Positions 17,090-25,823 of a stretch of DNA of 64,000 nt are shown one piece after another (within the stretch, counting starts at the first letter, position 1; each line of letters starts with the position of its first letter). Source of the stretch: Allobosea sp. WAO (GTDB taxonomy: Bacteria; Pseudomonadota; Alphaproteobacteria; Rhizobiales; Beijerinckiaceae); assembly GCF_001509835.1 (NCBI RefSeq), contig NZ_JXTJ01000003.1:248001-312000 (forward strand), in the 5' to 3' direction. The notes under the pieces were generated by a model. The model was given only the letters and a program-made list of their open reading frames with translations, had not been told where the DNA came from and made no database searches. The position numbers and the translations under genes are program-made.

Positions 17090-17620
17090 ATGGCAAGCGT
17101 CACGCCAGCCGCCGGGGAAACTGGCTTCCAGCCAGCCTGCCCCGGTGGCTCCAGCAACTACAATGGACAGCCCTTCAGGACGCAAGGGGCCCCGTCGCAG
17201 CAGGCGGAGGCGCCGCGGATCGAGCGGCTCGGACCTGTTCGCATCCTGCGCGGCAGTGCCGGTTGGCGCGGCATCGCCTTGCGTCTAATCAGCAGCGAGG
17301 GTGAGGACGCCCGTTTTCAGCTCGCCCTCACGGCCGGCGACGGCCGCTCGGTTACGGTCGCGGTCCTCGGTGAGGATGAGGCGGTCGCCACCTGGCGTGA
17401 TTTCGGGCGCTCCAGCGGCTTGCCGCTGCTGCTCGAATCCACCGACGGCGTCATTACCGAGCCCTTTCCGCAACTCGGCCGGCTCGCGCTTGGGCCGGTC
17501 CGCATCCGGCGCCGCTACGCTTTGCTGGCCGGCCGGCGACCGCGCTTCCTGACCCGCCGCAAGACTGGCCGCTTCACGGAGCGCCCAGTGGTTATCCAGG
17601 GCGAGATCCTGTCGGGCTGA
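17090..17620 (+). CDS. DUF6101 family protein
   Basis: The 176-residue protein has a low-complexity N terminus (MASVTPAAGETGFQPACPGGSSNYNGQPFR) followed by a globular part with a repeated beta pattern (IERLGPVRILRGSAGWRGIALRLIS; FQLALTAGDGRSVTVAVLGEDEAVATWRDFGR). I recognise it as DUF6101-like, a rhizobial family without known function. The start is ATG 17090, preceded by AAGAGAGG at 17072-17079; the frame is open upstream but lacks a ribosome site. Confidence 0.72.
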   Translation: MASVTPAAGETGFQPACPGGSSNYNGQPFRTQGAPSQQAEAPRIERLGPVRILRGSAGWRGIALRLISSEGEDARFQLALTAGDGRSVTVAVLGEDEAVATWRDFGRSSGLPLLLESTDGVITEPFPQLGRLALGPVRIRRRYALLAGRRPRFLTRRKTGRFTERPVVIQGEILSG

Positions 17621-17655
17621 AATCAGCCGCGTCGGTCGCGACGAAACAGATAGCT

Positions 17656-17686
17656 AGGCCGGGGTCCGCATCGCGAGCCTCGGCCT
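17656..17686 (+). terminator. Possible terminator hairpin after DUF6101 gene
   Basis: AGGCCGGGG (17656-17664) pairs with CCTCGGCCT (17678-17686) with one G-U wobble and a 13-base loop. Only a short TGTTTA follows, so it is a weak intrinsic terminator at best. It lies 36 bp after the DUF6101 stop and is the main structure in the 200-bp gap before the convergent ubiA. Confidence 0.4.
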
Positions 17687-17820
17687 GATCTGTTTAGGCT
17701 GACTTAAGAGTGTTGTCCGCTGGCGACTGCTCCGCTCAGTCCGAGCGCGCTGCACTTCCTAACTCGGCCTATCGGCGGTCGTCGGTGAAAGACGCATCGG
17801 CCCGCGAAGAGTAGCTGATC

Positions 17821-18771
17821 CTACAGCGCCGCCTTGGCCGCTGCGTCGAGCGCAAAGCCGGCGGCGAGGATGAGGCCGGCATTGCGGTTCGAGCGGAACA
17901 GCATCAGCGCGGTCGGCCCGTCGGCGCTGCCGATCAGGCGGACCTGCCAGCCAAGATGCAGCGCGAACAGGGCAAGTCCCGCGAAGGCGACGAGGCCGCC
18001 ACCGGCAAGCCAGGTGGCGAGACACGCCAGGAGGACTGCGACCGCATAGCACAGGCCGACGGCCTGCTGCGTGTAACGGCCGAAATAGCGCGCGCTCGAC
18101 TTGATGCCGGCGATGACGTCGTCCTCGATGTCCTGCATCGCGTAGACTGTGTCGTAGCCGATGGTCCAGAACACCGCGGCGAAGTAGATCAGGAAGGCCG
18201 GCGGATCGAGACGGCCGAACACCGCGCTCCAGCCGACCAGCCCGCCCCATGAGAAGGCGAGGCCGAGCACGAACTGCGGCAGGTTCGTGATGCGCTTCAT
18301 GAACGGATAGATCGCGACGATGCCGAGCGAGGCGATACCGGCCGCGATCGTGAAGGCGTTGAACTGCAGCAGTACGATGAGGCCGATCAGCGACAGGCCG
18401 ACCATGAAGAGCGCGGCGGCGCGCGGGCTGACCTGGCCCGAGGGGAGGGGCCGGCCGCGCGTGCGCGCCACCTGCGCGTCGAGCTTGCGGTCGACGATGT
18501 CGTTGAAGGTCGAGCCGGCGGCCCGCATCACGATCGCGCCGACCAGGAAGAGCAGGATATGCCAGGGATTCGGGTAGGGCAGGCCTGCCGCGATCGCCGC
18601 GAGGCCGGCCGCCCACCAGCATGGCAGAAGCAGGAGCCACCAGCCGATCGGGCGCTCGATCCGGGCGAGCTTCAGATAAGGCCGCAATTGACGCGGCGCG
18701 CGCGTGTCGACCCAGTGGCCGCGGAGCGCATCGGGCAGCGGCGCGTCGGCGAGCTCGGGCGAAGGCGCCAT
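17821..18771 (-). CDS. ubiA: 4-hydroxybenzoate polyprenyltransferase
   Basis: UbiA prenylates 4-hydroxybenzoate in ubiquinone synthesis. The 316-residue, multi-pass membrane protein shows both Asp-rich Mg-diphosphate motifs: GSTFNDIVDRKLDAQVARTRGRPL and YAMQDIEDDVIAGIKSSA. Eight or nine hydrophobic segments are visible. The exported hypothetical gene at 18790-19272 lies 18 bp upstream on the same strand, so the two are probably co-transcribed. Confidence 0.95.
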   Translation of the reverse strand: MAPSPELADAPLPDALRGHWVDTRAPRQLRPYLKLARIERPIGWWLLLLPCWWAAGLAAIAAGLPYPNPWHILLFLVGAIVMRAAGSTFNDIVDRKLDAQVARTRGRPLPSGQVSPRAAALFMVGLSLIGLIVLLQFNAFTIAAGIASLGIVAIYPFMKRITNLPQFVLGLAFSWGGLVGWSAVFGRLDPPAFLIYFAAVFWTIGYDTVYAMQDIEDDVIAGIKSSARYFGRYTQQAVGLCYAVAVLLACLATWLAGGGLVAFAGLALFALHLGWQVRLIGSADGPTALMLFRSNRNAGLILAAGFALDAAAKAAL

Positions 18772-18789
18772 AGCAATCGGGCTTTCGGG

Positions 18790-19272
18790 TTAGAGCGCCC
18801 CTTGCGGGACACGCATCGGGCCGCCGGTCAGCGAGTCGGAGCCGCCGAACGGGTTCGCGCCCTGCTGCTGCTGTGCCTGCTGCTGGGCCTTGCGCTGCAT
18901 CGCCTCATGCTGCTTCACCGCATTGCAGGCCGAGTTGCGGATCGTCGCAGCCTTGTCGTTGTCGGCCTTCATGCCGTCGATGAAGCTCGGCGGAATCTGG
19001 CACCAATCCTGGTTGGCGCTCGCGAATTTGAGCGTGGCGTTGCCATTGCTGACGAGGCGGCCGAGCGTGCTGCAGGCTTGCTGCGGGGTCAGCTTGCGCT
19101 TCGCCTTGCTGGAAGCGTTCAGGCTCTGCACGATCGACTGGCGCTCCTGCAGAAGCTTCTGCATGTTCTCGCAACCGGAAGGCGACTGTGCCAGCGCCGG
19201 CTGTGCCAGGCTTGCACCCATCAAACCTGCGCCTGCCAACGCCGCCAGCTTCAGGGTAGCGTATCGCCGCAT
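18790..19272 (-). CDS. Exported hypothetical protein
   Basis: The 160-residue protein begins with a signal peptide (MRRYATLKLAALAGAGLMGASLAQPALAQ). The mature part has four Cys (in GCENMQ, QACSTL, DWCQIPP and SACNAV) that could form two disulfides, and a Gln-rich C-terminal stretch (KAQQQAQQQQGANPFGG). No domain is recognised. The start at 19272 is chosen over the ATG at 19287 because GGAG sits 7 bases upstream of it. Periplasmic location is inferred. Confidence 0.75.
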   Translation of the reverse strand: MRRYATLKLAALAGAGLMGASLAQPALAQSPSGCENMQKLLQERQSIVQSLNASSKAKRKLTPQQACSTLGRLVSNGNATLKFASANQDWCQIPPSFIDGMKADNDKAATIRNSACNAVKQHEAMQRKAQQQAQQQQGANPFGGSDSLTGGPMRVPQGAL

Positions 19273-19563
19273 CGTCCCGCTCCGCATTCTTCACCATCCG
19301 CGCCGTCCCGGCGCCGCATGTCCATAACAGCCACAGCCGCACACCGCAAAGTGTCGACTCGCTTTGGTCAGAGATTTGCTTGCTACTAGCTGCCGATTGT
19401 GGCGGTTTTCGCATCCGGATAGGCGGTGTCCCCTTGTGTCCCGCCGCCGCATGGACGGGTTTTTGCGATCGGGCGCCTGGCCGACTATGTGATCTCGCGC
19501 GCCTTGGCTGACGCGGCCGTTCCGGCCGATAGGCGGCGCCCCAGCAACGCGGACCGACGGCGC

Positions 19564-20304
19564 ATGCGCGATTTCTCGAAACACAGGCTGTATTGCGACG
19601 CGGCGCTTGCCGTTGGGGCGTCGATCGAGCTCGCCCGGGAGCAGGCGAACTACCTGCTCAATGTCCTGCGTCTGCGCAGCGACGACAACATCCTGGTCTT
19701 CAACGGGCGTGACGGCGAATGGCTTTGCGCGGTCAGGGCCGAGGGGCGCAAGCAGGCCCGGCTCGAGGCCCTGCGGCAAATGCGAGCCCAGCCGCCCACG
19801 CCCGATCTGGTCTATCTCTTCGCGCCGCTGAAGCATGCGCGCCTCGACTATATGGCGCAGAAGGCGGTCGAGATGGGCGCGGGCGTGCTCCAGCCGGTGC
19901 TGACCCGCCACACGCAGGTTTCGCGTCTCAATCTCGAGCGGCTCGCAGCCAATGCCCTCGAAGCAGCCGAGCAATGCGGCATTCTATCTTTGCCGCAAAT
20001 CCGGCCGGAGTTGCCGCTGGCGGCGGCGCTCGCCGGGCTGGAGCCCGACCGTCTGCTGGTCTTCTGCGACGAGGCGCTTGCGCCAAACGGGCCGGTCGCG
20101 GCGCTCCAGTCCGCGCCGCGCGGGAAGGTCGCGGTGCTGATCGGCCCGGAAGGTGGCTTCGACGAATCAGAACGCGCGCTCGTGCTCGCGCGCGAGCCCA
20201 CTCTGCGGCTTTCGCTCGGCCCGCGCATCCTGCGCGCCGATACGGCTGCGGTTGCCGCGCTCGCCCTCGTCCAAGCGACACTCGGTGACTGGATAAGCCA
20301 ATAG
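19564..20304 (+). CDS. rsmE: 16S rRNA m3U1498 methyltransferase
   Basis: RsmE methylates N3 of U1498 in 16S rRNA using SAM. The 246 residues comprise an N-terminal PUA-like domain (LYCDAALAVGASIELAREQANYLLNVLRLRSDD) and a C-terminal SPOUT domain with knot motifs VAVLIGPEGGFDESE and LSLGPRILRADTAAVAAL. The start MRDFSKHRLY at 19564 matches the family; an extra 46 codons upstream are open but atypical. It lies upstream of the two glutamate-cysteine ligase-type genes on the same strand. Confidence 0.95.
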   Translation: MRDFSKHRLYCDAALAVGASIELAREQANYLLNVLRLRSDDNILVFNGRDGEWLCAVRAEGRKQARLEALRQMRAQPPTPDLVYLFAPLKHARLDYMAQKAVEMGAGVLQPVLTRHTQVSRLNLERLAANALEAAEQCGILSLPQIRPELPLAAALAGLEPDRLLVFCDEALAPNGPVAALQSAPRGKVAVLIGPEGGFDESERALVLAREPTLRLSLGPRILRADTAAVAALALVQATLGDWISQ

Positions 20305-20465
20305 CTCCCGGAGTTTGCGTCAGGCGATGCCCCGCCGGCGTCGCGGAACGCGGCTGTCTCCTGCCGAGTTGAGCACAGGGAATGAGGACCGCGGTCGCAG
20401 TTCCGACTCAATGACGGGCAGTCTGGCGCCGCGCCGAGGAGGCGCCGGCCAGGGGGAGGGTGAAC

Positions 20466-21632
20466 ATGGCGAGCAAGACCTATCGCTTCGGAATCGAGGA
20501 GGAGTACTTCCTGTCCGACGCCGAGAGCCGTGGCATCGCGCGCAAGATTTCTCCACAGTTCATCGAGGCGGCTCAGGCGGCTTTCCCGAACGAGCTGCAG
20601 CGCGAGATGCTGCAATCCCAGATCGAGGTCATGACGCCGGTCTGCGAGAACATGGCGCAGGCGAGGCTGTCGCTGTCGCGGCTGCGCGCCGGGCTCGCGG
20701 CGATCGCGCTCGACCACGACATGCTGCTGCTGGCCTGTGGCACGCATCCGAGTGCGGCCTGGGCACGCCAGCGCGCCACCGAGGCCAAGCGCTACGACGG
20801 CATCATGCGCGATCTGCAGATGCTCGGCAGCCGCAACCAGCTCTGTGGCCTGCACGTTCATGTCGAGGTGCCTGAGGAAGACCTACGCATCGGCATCATG
20901 GTGCGGATGCTGCCTTTTCTGCCGCTGTTGCTGGCGCTGTCGACCTCCTCGCCCTTCTGGCAAGGGCGCCGCACCGGGCTGATGGGCTATCGCCTGTGCG
21001 CCTATGCAGAATTGCCGCGCACCGGCCTGCCGGAGCTCTTCACCAGCGCGGCTGACTACCGCGCTTATATCGACACCATGGTCGCCTCCGGGGCGATTCG
21101 CGATTCGAGCTTCATCTGGTGGTCGATCCGCCCTTCGGAGAAGCACCCGACGCTGGAGTTGCGGGTCGCCGACAGCTGTACCCGGCTCGACGATACCCTC
21201 GCCATAGCGGCGCTCTATCGCTGCCTGGTGCGCCATCTCGCCCGCAAACCCGAGCTCAACGGCAAGCTTACCGCGGCCTCGCGCGCCATCGCAGCCGAGA
21301 ACATCTGGCGGGCGCAGCGCTATGGGCTGCATGGCGGTTTCGTCTGCGAAGCCCGGCGTGCCATGCGCCCGGTCGCCGAAGTGCTCGACGAGGTGCTGGC
21401 GATGTTGGCCGAGGATGCCGCGGCGCTGGGTTGCGGCGGCGACCTCGCTGCTTGCCGTGGTATCGTCGCCGGCGGCACCAGCGCGGACATGCAGCTCGCC
21501 ATCTTCGAGGAGGCGCGCGCCGGCAGCGGCGGCCAGGAGGCCGGCATGCGCGCCGTGGTCGACTGGCTGGCGGCGCAGACCCGCGCAGGCGGCAACGGGC
21601 AGGCCGGCACGACTATGCGCGGCGCGGCTTGA
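20466..21632 (+). CDS. Carboxylate-amine ligase, YbdK-type glutamate-cysteine ligase family 2
   Basis: The 388-residue protein belongs to the GCS2 (YbdK) branch of the glutamate-cysteine ligase superfamily: RFGIEEEYFLSD near the N terminus, LCGLHVHVEVPEED with the metal-ligand His/Glu, and LELRVADSCTRLDDTLAIAAL near the centre. Characterised relatives have weak glutamate-cysteine ligase activity; the true acceptor is unknown. The ATG at 20466 follows a strong GGGGGAGGG (20452-20460); an in-frame GTG sits at 20460. It is followed by gshA after 118 bp. Confidence 0.9.
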   Translation: MASKTYRFGIEEEYFLSDAESRGIARKISPQFIEAAQAAFPNELQREMLQSQIEVMTPVCENMAQARLSLSRLRAGLAAIALDHDMLLLACGTHPSAAWARQRATEAKRYDGIMRDLQMLGSRNQLCGLHVHVEVPEEDLRIGIMVRMLPFLPLLLALSTSSPFWQGRRTGLMGYRLCAYAELPRTGLPELFTSAADYRAYIDTMVASGAIRDSSFIWWSIRPSEKHPTLELRVADSCTRLDDTLAIAALYRCLVRHLARKPELNGKLTAASRAIAAENIWRAQRYGLHGGFVCEARRAMRPVAEVLDEVLAMLAEDAAALGCGGDLAACRGIVAGGTSADMQLAIFEEARAGSGGQEAGMRAVVDWLAAQTRAGGNGQAGTTMRGAA

Positions 21633-21750
21633 TCCGCGGATCATGCATTTCGGCAAGATTGTGACCACACCCCCGCATCCGTGATCGTTGTGGTCATGGC
21701 GGCGCTCGCCTATGTCTGGCGCTCCGAAGCCTTCCTTGCCGGAGCGCCTG

Positions 21751-23130
21751 ATGGCCCGCGACGTGTCCGATTCCACTCCGATCAGCTCGAAGGCCGAACT
21801 GATCGGCTGGATCGCCGAAGGCGAGAAACCGGCTTCCGCATTCCGGCTCGGCACCGAGCACGAGAAGTTCCCGTTCTATGCCGATGATCTGAGCCCGGTG
21901 CCCTATGAGGGCGCGAAGGGCCGCGGCGGCATCCGCCATCTGCTCGAGGGCATGCAGCAGCGGCTCGGCTGGGAGCCGATTCTCGACGACGGTTACATCA
22001 TCGGCCTCGCAGGGCCCGATGGCGGCGGCGCGATCTCGCTGGAGCCGGGTGGCCAGTTCGAACTGTCCGGCGCGCCGGTCGCGAGCGTGCACGAGACCGC
22101 GGGCGAGCTCGCCGCCCATCTTGCCGATCTCTACGCGGTGGCGGAGCCGCATGGCATCCGCTTCCTCGGCCTCGGCCATTCACCGCTCTGGACGCTCGCC
22201 CAAACGCCGATGATGCCGAAGCGGCGCTACAAGATCATGGCGAACTACATGCCGAAGGTCGGCACGCGCGGGCTCGACATGATGTTCCGCACCTCGACCG
22301 TGCAGGTGAACCTCGACTTCGCCAGCGAGGCCGACATGGTCGCGAAGCTGCGCGTCTCCCTCGCCCTGCAGCCGCTCGCGACCGCGCTCTTCGCCGCGTC
22401 CCCGTTCAGCGAGGGCAAGCTCAACGGCCTGCAGTCGATGCGCTCCGAGATCTGGCGCGACACCGACAATGCCCGCTCGGGCATGCTGCCCTTCGCCTTC
22501 GACGCCGGCATGTCCTACGAGGCCTATGTCGACTGGGCGCTCGACGTTCCCATGTATTTCGTCAAGCGCGGCGACGTCTATCACGACGTCGCCGGCGCCT
22601 CCTTCCGCGATCTCCTCGCCGGCCGCCTCGCGCAGCTGCCGGGCGAGCACGCGACCATGTCGGACTGGGCCAACCACCTCTCCACCCTGTTCCCGGAGGT
22701 GCGGCTGAAGCGCTACATCGAAATGCGCGGCGCCGATGCCGGCCCGGTCGAGATGCTGAACGCGCTGCCGGCCTTCTGGGTCGGGCTGCTCTACGACGAG
22801 GCCTCGCTGGCTGCCGCCTGGGACATTGTCCGTGGCTGGAGCGCAGAAGAGCGCCAGCGGCTGCGCGACGACGTGCCCAAGGCAGGCCTCAATGCCAGGA
22901 TCGGCGGCCGTCCGCTGCGCGACATCGCGCGCGAGGTCGTCGAATTGTCGCGCGCCGGTCTGGCGCGCCGCGCCCGCCCTGATGCGCAGGGCCGCGACGA
23001 AACCCGCCATCTCGAGCCGGTGATGGCCATCGCCGACAGCGGCCGCAGCCTGGCCGAGCGACTCGCCGTACGCCAGCAGGGTGCCTGGGGCGGGCGGATC
23101 GAGCCGGTCTTTACCGAACTGGTGCTGTGA
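21751..23130 (+). CDS. gshA: Glutamate--cysteine ligase, plant-like class
   Basis: GshA makes gamma-glutamylcysteine, the first step of glutathione synthesis. The 459 residues match the proteobacterial/plant class: FRLGTEHEKFPFY, GGAISLEPGGQFELSGAPV, STVQVNLDFASEADM, LKRYIEMRGADAGP. The class has redox-active cysteines in plants, but I see none in the displayed protein. The start at 21751 is preferred for GGAG at 21741-21744. No gshB lies in the window. Confidence 0.95.
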   Translation: MARDVSDSTPISSKAELIGWIAEGEKPASAFRLGTEHEKFPFYADDLSPVPYEGAKGRGGIRHLLEGMQQRLGWEPILDDGYIIGLAGPDGGGAISLEPGGQFELSGAPVASVHETAGELAAHLADLYAVAEPHGIRFLGLGHSPLWTLAQTPMMPKRRYKIMANYMPKVGTRGLDMMFRTSTVQVNLDFASEADMVAKLRVSLALQPLATALFAASPFSEGKLNGLQSMRSEIWRDTDNARSGMLPFAFDAGMSYEAYVDWALDVPMYFVKRGDVYHDVAGASFRDLLAGRLAQLPGEHATMSDWANHLSTLFPEVRLKRYIEMRGADAGPVEMLNALPAFWVGLLYDEASLAAAWDIVRGWSAEERQRLRDDVPKAGLNARIGGRPLRDIAREVVELSRAGLARRARPDAQGRDETRHLEPVMAIADSGRSLAERLAVRQQGAWGGRIEPVFTELVL

Positions 23131-23232
23131 GGCGCTGGGGCAGGGCGGACAGGGCATGCGCGACGGCTTCGCGCCGATAATTGCGCTTACCCCCGAATTT
23201 GGGGCTTCGAATTAACGAATTCTCCGCAGCTT

Positions 23233-23250
23233 GCCGCTAGCAATAGCGGC
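23233..23250 (+). promoter_or_regulatory. Leader hairpin abutting the flp start codon
   Basis: GCCGCTA (23233-23239) and TAGCGGC (23244-23250) form a perfect 7-bp stem capped by GCAA, a GNRA tetraloop; T23232 can also pair with the A of the start codon at 23251. The stem fills the place where a Shine-Dalgarno site should be, and no purine-rich site is visible outside it. Translational control is inferred. Confidence 0.6.
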
Positions 23251-23427
23251 ATGAAGCCGATTTTCGCCCTTGCTCGCGACTTTCTGCATGATGACCGTGG
23301 TGCCACGGCCGTCGAGTACTGCCTGATCGCCGCGATGATCTCGCTGGCCTGCGTCACAGCGGCGACGACGATGGGGCAGAGCGTGCTCGGCTTCTTCCAG
23401 CAGGCGGCCGCCGGCTTCAATCCCTGA
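23251..23427 (+). CDS. Flp/Fap-type IVb pilin
   Basis: The 58-residue prepilin reads MKPIFALARDFLHDDRG then ATAVEYCLIAAM, the hallmark of Flp pilins. The prepilin peptidase site follows Gly17, and Glu22 is Glu5 of the mature protein, beside the Tyr of the Flp motif. A hydrophobic helix (AVEYCLIAAMISLACVTAATTMG) follows, then a short C terminus. It would be secreted and assembled by a Tad system, which is not in the window. It is followed by three Tad-type pseudopilin genes on the same strand. Confidence 0.9.
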   Translation: MKPIFALARDFLHDDRGATAVEYCLIAAMISLACVTAATTMGQSVLGFFQQAAAGFNP

Positions 23428-23675
23428 TCGACGACCGCCCGTGCTGCCGAAGCGCCGGCTCGGCGCGCCGGCGTCTGCCGCAGGGATCGGCCCGAAATCG
23501 CGCGGGATACTTTCATCAAATTTTACCATGATCGGGCTGATCGGGCCTTTCGCACCCGCTCATCCGCCGATACCCCCGGTTTTCACCAGCCCGCGCAAGA
23601 TTTTGTCAATCCGCCGCCGCGTACGGTTTTCGCACTGTCGCGCTGTGTTTTCGGCGCTTTCCGCGAGGCTTTGGA

Positions 23676-24773
23676 ATGACGCCCCTGTTTCGCACCTTCC
23701 TGAAGGATGCTCGCGGTTCGACCGCGTTGATGTTCGCCCTCAGCCTGCCGGTGCTCGCGCTCGCCGTCGGCGGCGGCATCGACTACAGCCAGGCGGCCGC
23801 GCGGCGTCAGGCAATCGCCAGCGTTGTCGAGCTGAGTTGTCGGGAGGCCGCCCTCGACATCAACGTCGAATCGCGAAAGACCGGTGCCGACCCCAAAAGG
23901 GACTATACCTCGTTCGCGAAGACCAAGATCAACGATGCAGTCAGCAAGCTCTCCCAGCCCGGAGTCAGTGGTGTCGTTGTGGACACTAGGCTGTCGAGCA
24001 ACGTTATCACCGCGACTGCGACGGCTGCGAGTGCCAATGCCTTCAGCGGCATTCTGGGCTATGAAACAGTTTCGCTTCGTGTCGAGCGCAGATGCGACTA
24101 CGTCGTGGGAACTCCGGGGACGCCGCCCACCACCGGACCCGGCAAGGTCCTGTTCGCAGAGTCCTTCGAGACCGGCCATAACGTCGCCTCGAACAGCTGG
24201 ACGGTGCTGAAGAATTGGAACGGCTGGACCACCCAGAGCAGCCAGGGCGGTATCGAGATCAACGGTATCCCGTCGCTCGCCGCAAACGAAATACGCTTTG
24301 GTAACTTCTTCGCCGAGCTAGATTCGCATTGCTATACCTCGGGCTGCAAGACCAATTCCAGCATGTGGCGCGAGTTCACCAACCTCGAGGTTGGTGATTA
24401 CGAGCTGAGCTACTGGTACATTTCGCGCGAGCGGAATCCGGCCTATGCCGGCAAGACCTATTGTGCCTTGAGTACCGACGTGAAAGCGAAGTGGGATGAG
24501 GTCAAGGCTGCGACCTGGAGCCAGCAGACCAACCGCATCGAGGTCTTCTTTCAGAAGAAGGCGAGCTCCTATGCCACGCCCTCCAAGGACGTGGACAAGG
24601 CCACCGACCAAGTCGACGTCTGTGTGCACACCGACAAGTGGACCGAGCGCAAGATTCCGCTGAAGGTCACGACGAAAGGGACCTACCGCATCTTCTTCCA
24701 GGCCGCCGGCCGGGAAGATACCTATGGTGGGCTGATCGACTACATCCGGTTCTGCAGCGGCAACTGCCCGTGA
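23676..24773 (+). CDS. TadG-like pseudopilin fused to a galactose-binding-like domain
   Basis: Residues 8-40 (LKDARGSTALMFALSLPVLALAVGGGIDYSQ) are the TadE/TadG-type N-terminal anchor. Residues about 41-145 form the usual small periplasmic region. From about 157 to 365 the chain changes to a beta-rich domain (ESFETG, GIEINGI, FFAELDS, YELSYWYISRE, GGLIDYIRF) resembling DUF642/galactose-binding jelly rolls, with six Cys (219, 224, 263, 316, 360, 364). Typical TadG proteins instead carry a vWA domain there. A Gly/Pro/Thr linker at 145-155 separates the parts. Domain identity is inferred from pattern only. Confidence 0.78.
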   Translation: MTPLFRTFLKDARGSTALMFALSLPVLALAVGGGIDYSQAAARRQAIASVVELSCREAALDINVESRKTGADPKRDYTSFAKTKINDAVSKLSQPGVSGVVVDTRLSSNVITATATAASANAFSGILGYETVSLRVERRCDYVVGTPGTPPTTGPGKVLFAESFETGHNVASNSWTVLKNWNGWTTQSSQGGIEINGIPSLAANEIRFGNFFAELDSHCYTSGCKTNSSMWREFTNLEVGDYELSYWYISRERNPAYAGKTYCALSTDVKAKWDEVKAATWSQQTNRIEVFFQKKASSYATPSKDVDKATDQVDVCVHTDKWTERKIPLKVTTKGTYRIFFQAAGREDTYGGLIDYIRFCSGNCP

Positions 24774-24788
24774 TGGAGTGCTGAGGCG

Positions 24789-25271
24789 ATGCGGATCGGT
24801 GGCTCATTGGTCGAAGCGAGGCGCCTTGCGGAATGTCTCCGGGCCTTCCGTCGCGACAGAAAGGGCGCGGTCGCGGTCGAGTTCGCGTTCATCGGCCTGA
24901 CGTCGATGGTCCTGCTGCTCAGCATCCTCCAGTTCGCTCTCGCTTTCCTGGCGCAGATGTACATCCATGATGCGGTTGCCGAGGCGGCGACCGGGCGCAC
25001 TGCCGGCACCTACGCCGGCAACCGCGCACAAGTGGCGCAGCAGATTTGCGCGCGGATGATCGCGCTCGAGAACTGCGGCGGCAATCTGCGGCTCGAGACC
25101 CAGCCGTTGTCGAGCTACGCGGTGACCGCCCAGCCGATCACCGGGGCGACCTTCGTTGCCGGACCCTCCGGTACCTTGATGATGATGCGCGCCCGGGCGC
25201 CGGTGATCACTTTCGTGCCGGGGCTGCCGACGCTGCACGTCTCTTCCGCCGCGCTCTATACGAGGCCGTGA
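24789..25271 (+). CDS. TadE family pseudopilin
   Basis: The 160-residue protein has a basic cytoplasmic N terminus ending DRKG, then AVAVEFAFIGLTSMVLLLSILQFALAF, the TadE signature with Glu31. The periplasmic remainder contains an ALENCGGNL segment and ends in SAALYTRP. TadE-type minor pseudopilins help assemble or anchor Flp pili. The stop overlaps the next ATG by one base (TGATG), so the downstream pseudopilin is probably co-translated. Confidence 0.86.
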   Translation: MRIGGSLVEARRLAECLRAFRRDRKGAVAVEFAFIGLTSMVLLLSILQFALAFLAQMYIHDAVAEAATGRTAGTYAGNRAQVAQQICARMIALENCGGNLRLETQPLSSYAVTAQPITGATFVAGPSGTLMMMRARAPVITFVPGLPTLHVSSAALYTRP

Positions 25272-25807
25272 TGAAGCCTATCGCCAGACTGTTTCGGAAT
25301 GCGAAGCGGCGTGACCTTGTCCGCGACCAGAGCGGCGTCGCCGCCGTGGAGTTCGCGCTGATCAGCACGGTGATGTTCGCGATGTTGTCAGCCGCCGTGG
25401 ATGCGACCCAGGCGGTCACCATCCAGCGCGATCTCAACCGCCTCACGGTTGAGATCGCTCAGTCAATCGCGATCGCCTGCAAGGGAGCTTCGGGCTGCTC
25501 CATTTCTGCGATGGATGCGATCCGGCTGAGGCAGGCGAATATCGCGCCGAAACTCGCGACGATACAGCTCGGCATGGCGACGTTCATGAAGAAGAACAAC
25601 AGGGCCGACGATATCGTCGGCACGATGACTTATCTTCCCACCGACATGAATACCGAGGCCATGGCGAGGATGGCGGAGGGAGACAGGGGCGTGGCGGTGC
25701 TCGCGACTTACACCCATACGCCGATCATTCTTGGTCTTGCAGACGACTGGGGATTCACCACCAAGAACTTCCGTTCGGCCCGCGTGGTTCTTTCTTCCCG
25801 CTCCTGA
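25271..25807 (+). CDS. TadE/TadF-like pseudopilin
   Basis: The 178-residue protein repeats the layout of its neighbour: basic leader, DQSG then VAAVEFALISTVMFAMLSAAVDATQA with Glu27 of the TadE motif, then a periplasmic part with one Cys pair (ACKGASGCSI). Length and position suggest the TadF role of the Tad locus, an inference. The start at 25271 overlaps the previous stop; a longer frame starting at 25046 is read-through antisense to nothing real and lacks a site. Confidence 0.84.
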   Translation: MKPIARLFRNAKRRDLVRDQSGVAAVEFALISTVMFAMLSAAVDATQAVTIQRDLNRLTVEIAQSIAIACKGASGCSISAMDAIRLRQANIAPKLATIQLGMATFMKKNNRADDIVGTMTYLPTDMNTEAMARMAEGDRGVAVLATYTHTPIILGLADDWGFTTKNFRSARVVLSSRS

Positions 25808-25823
25808 CGCGCCACGCGTTCGC

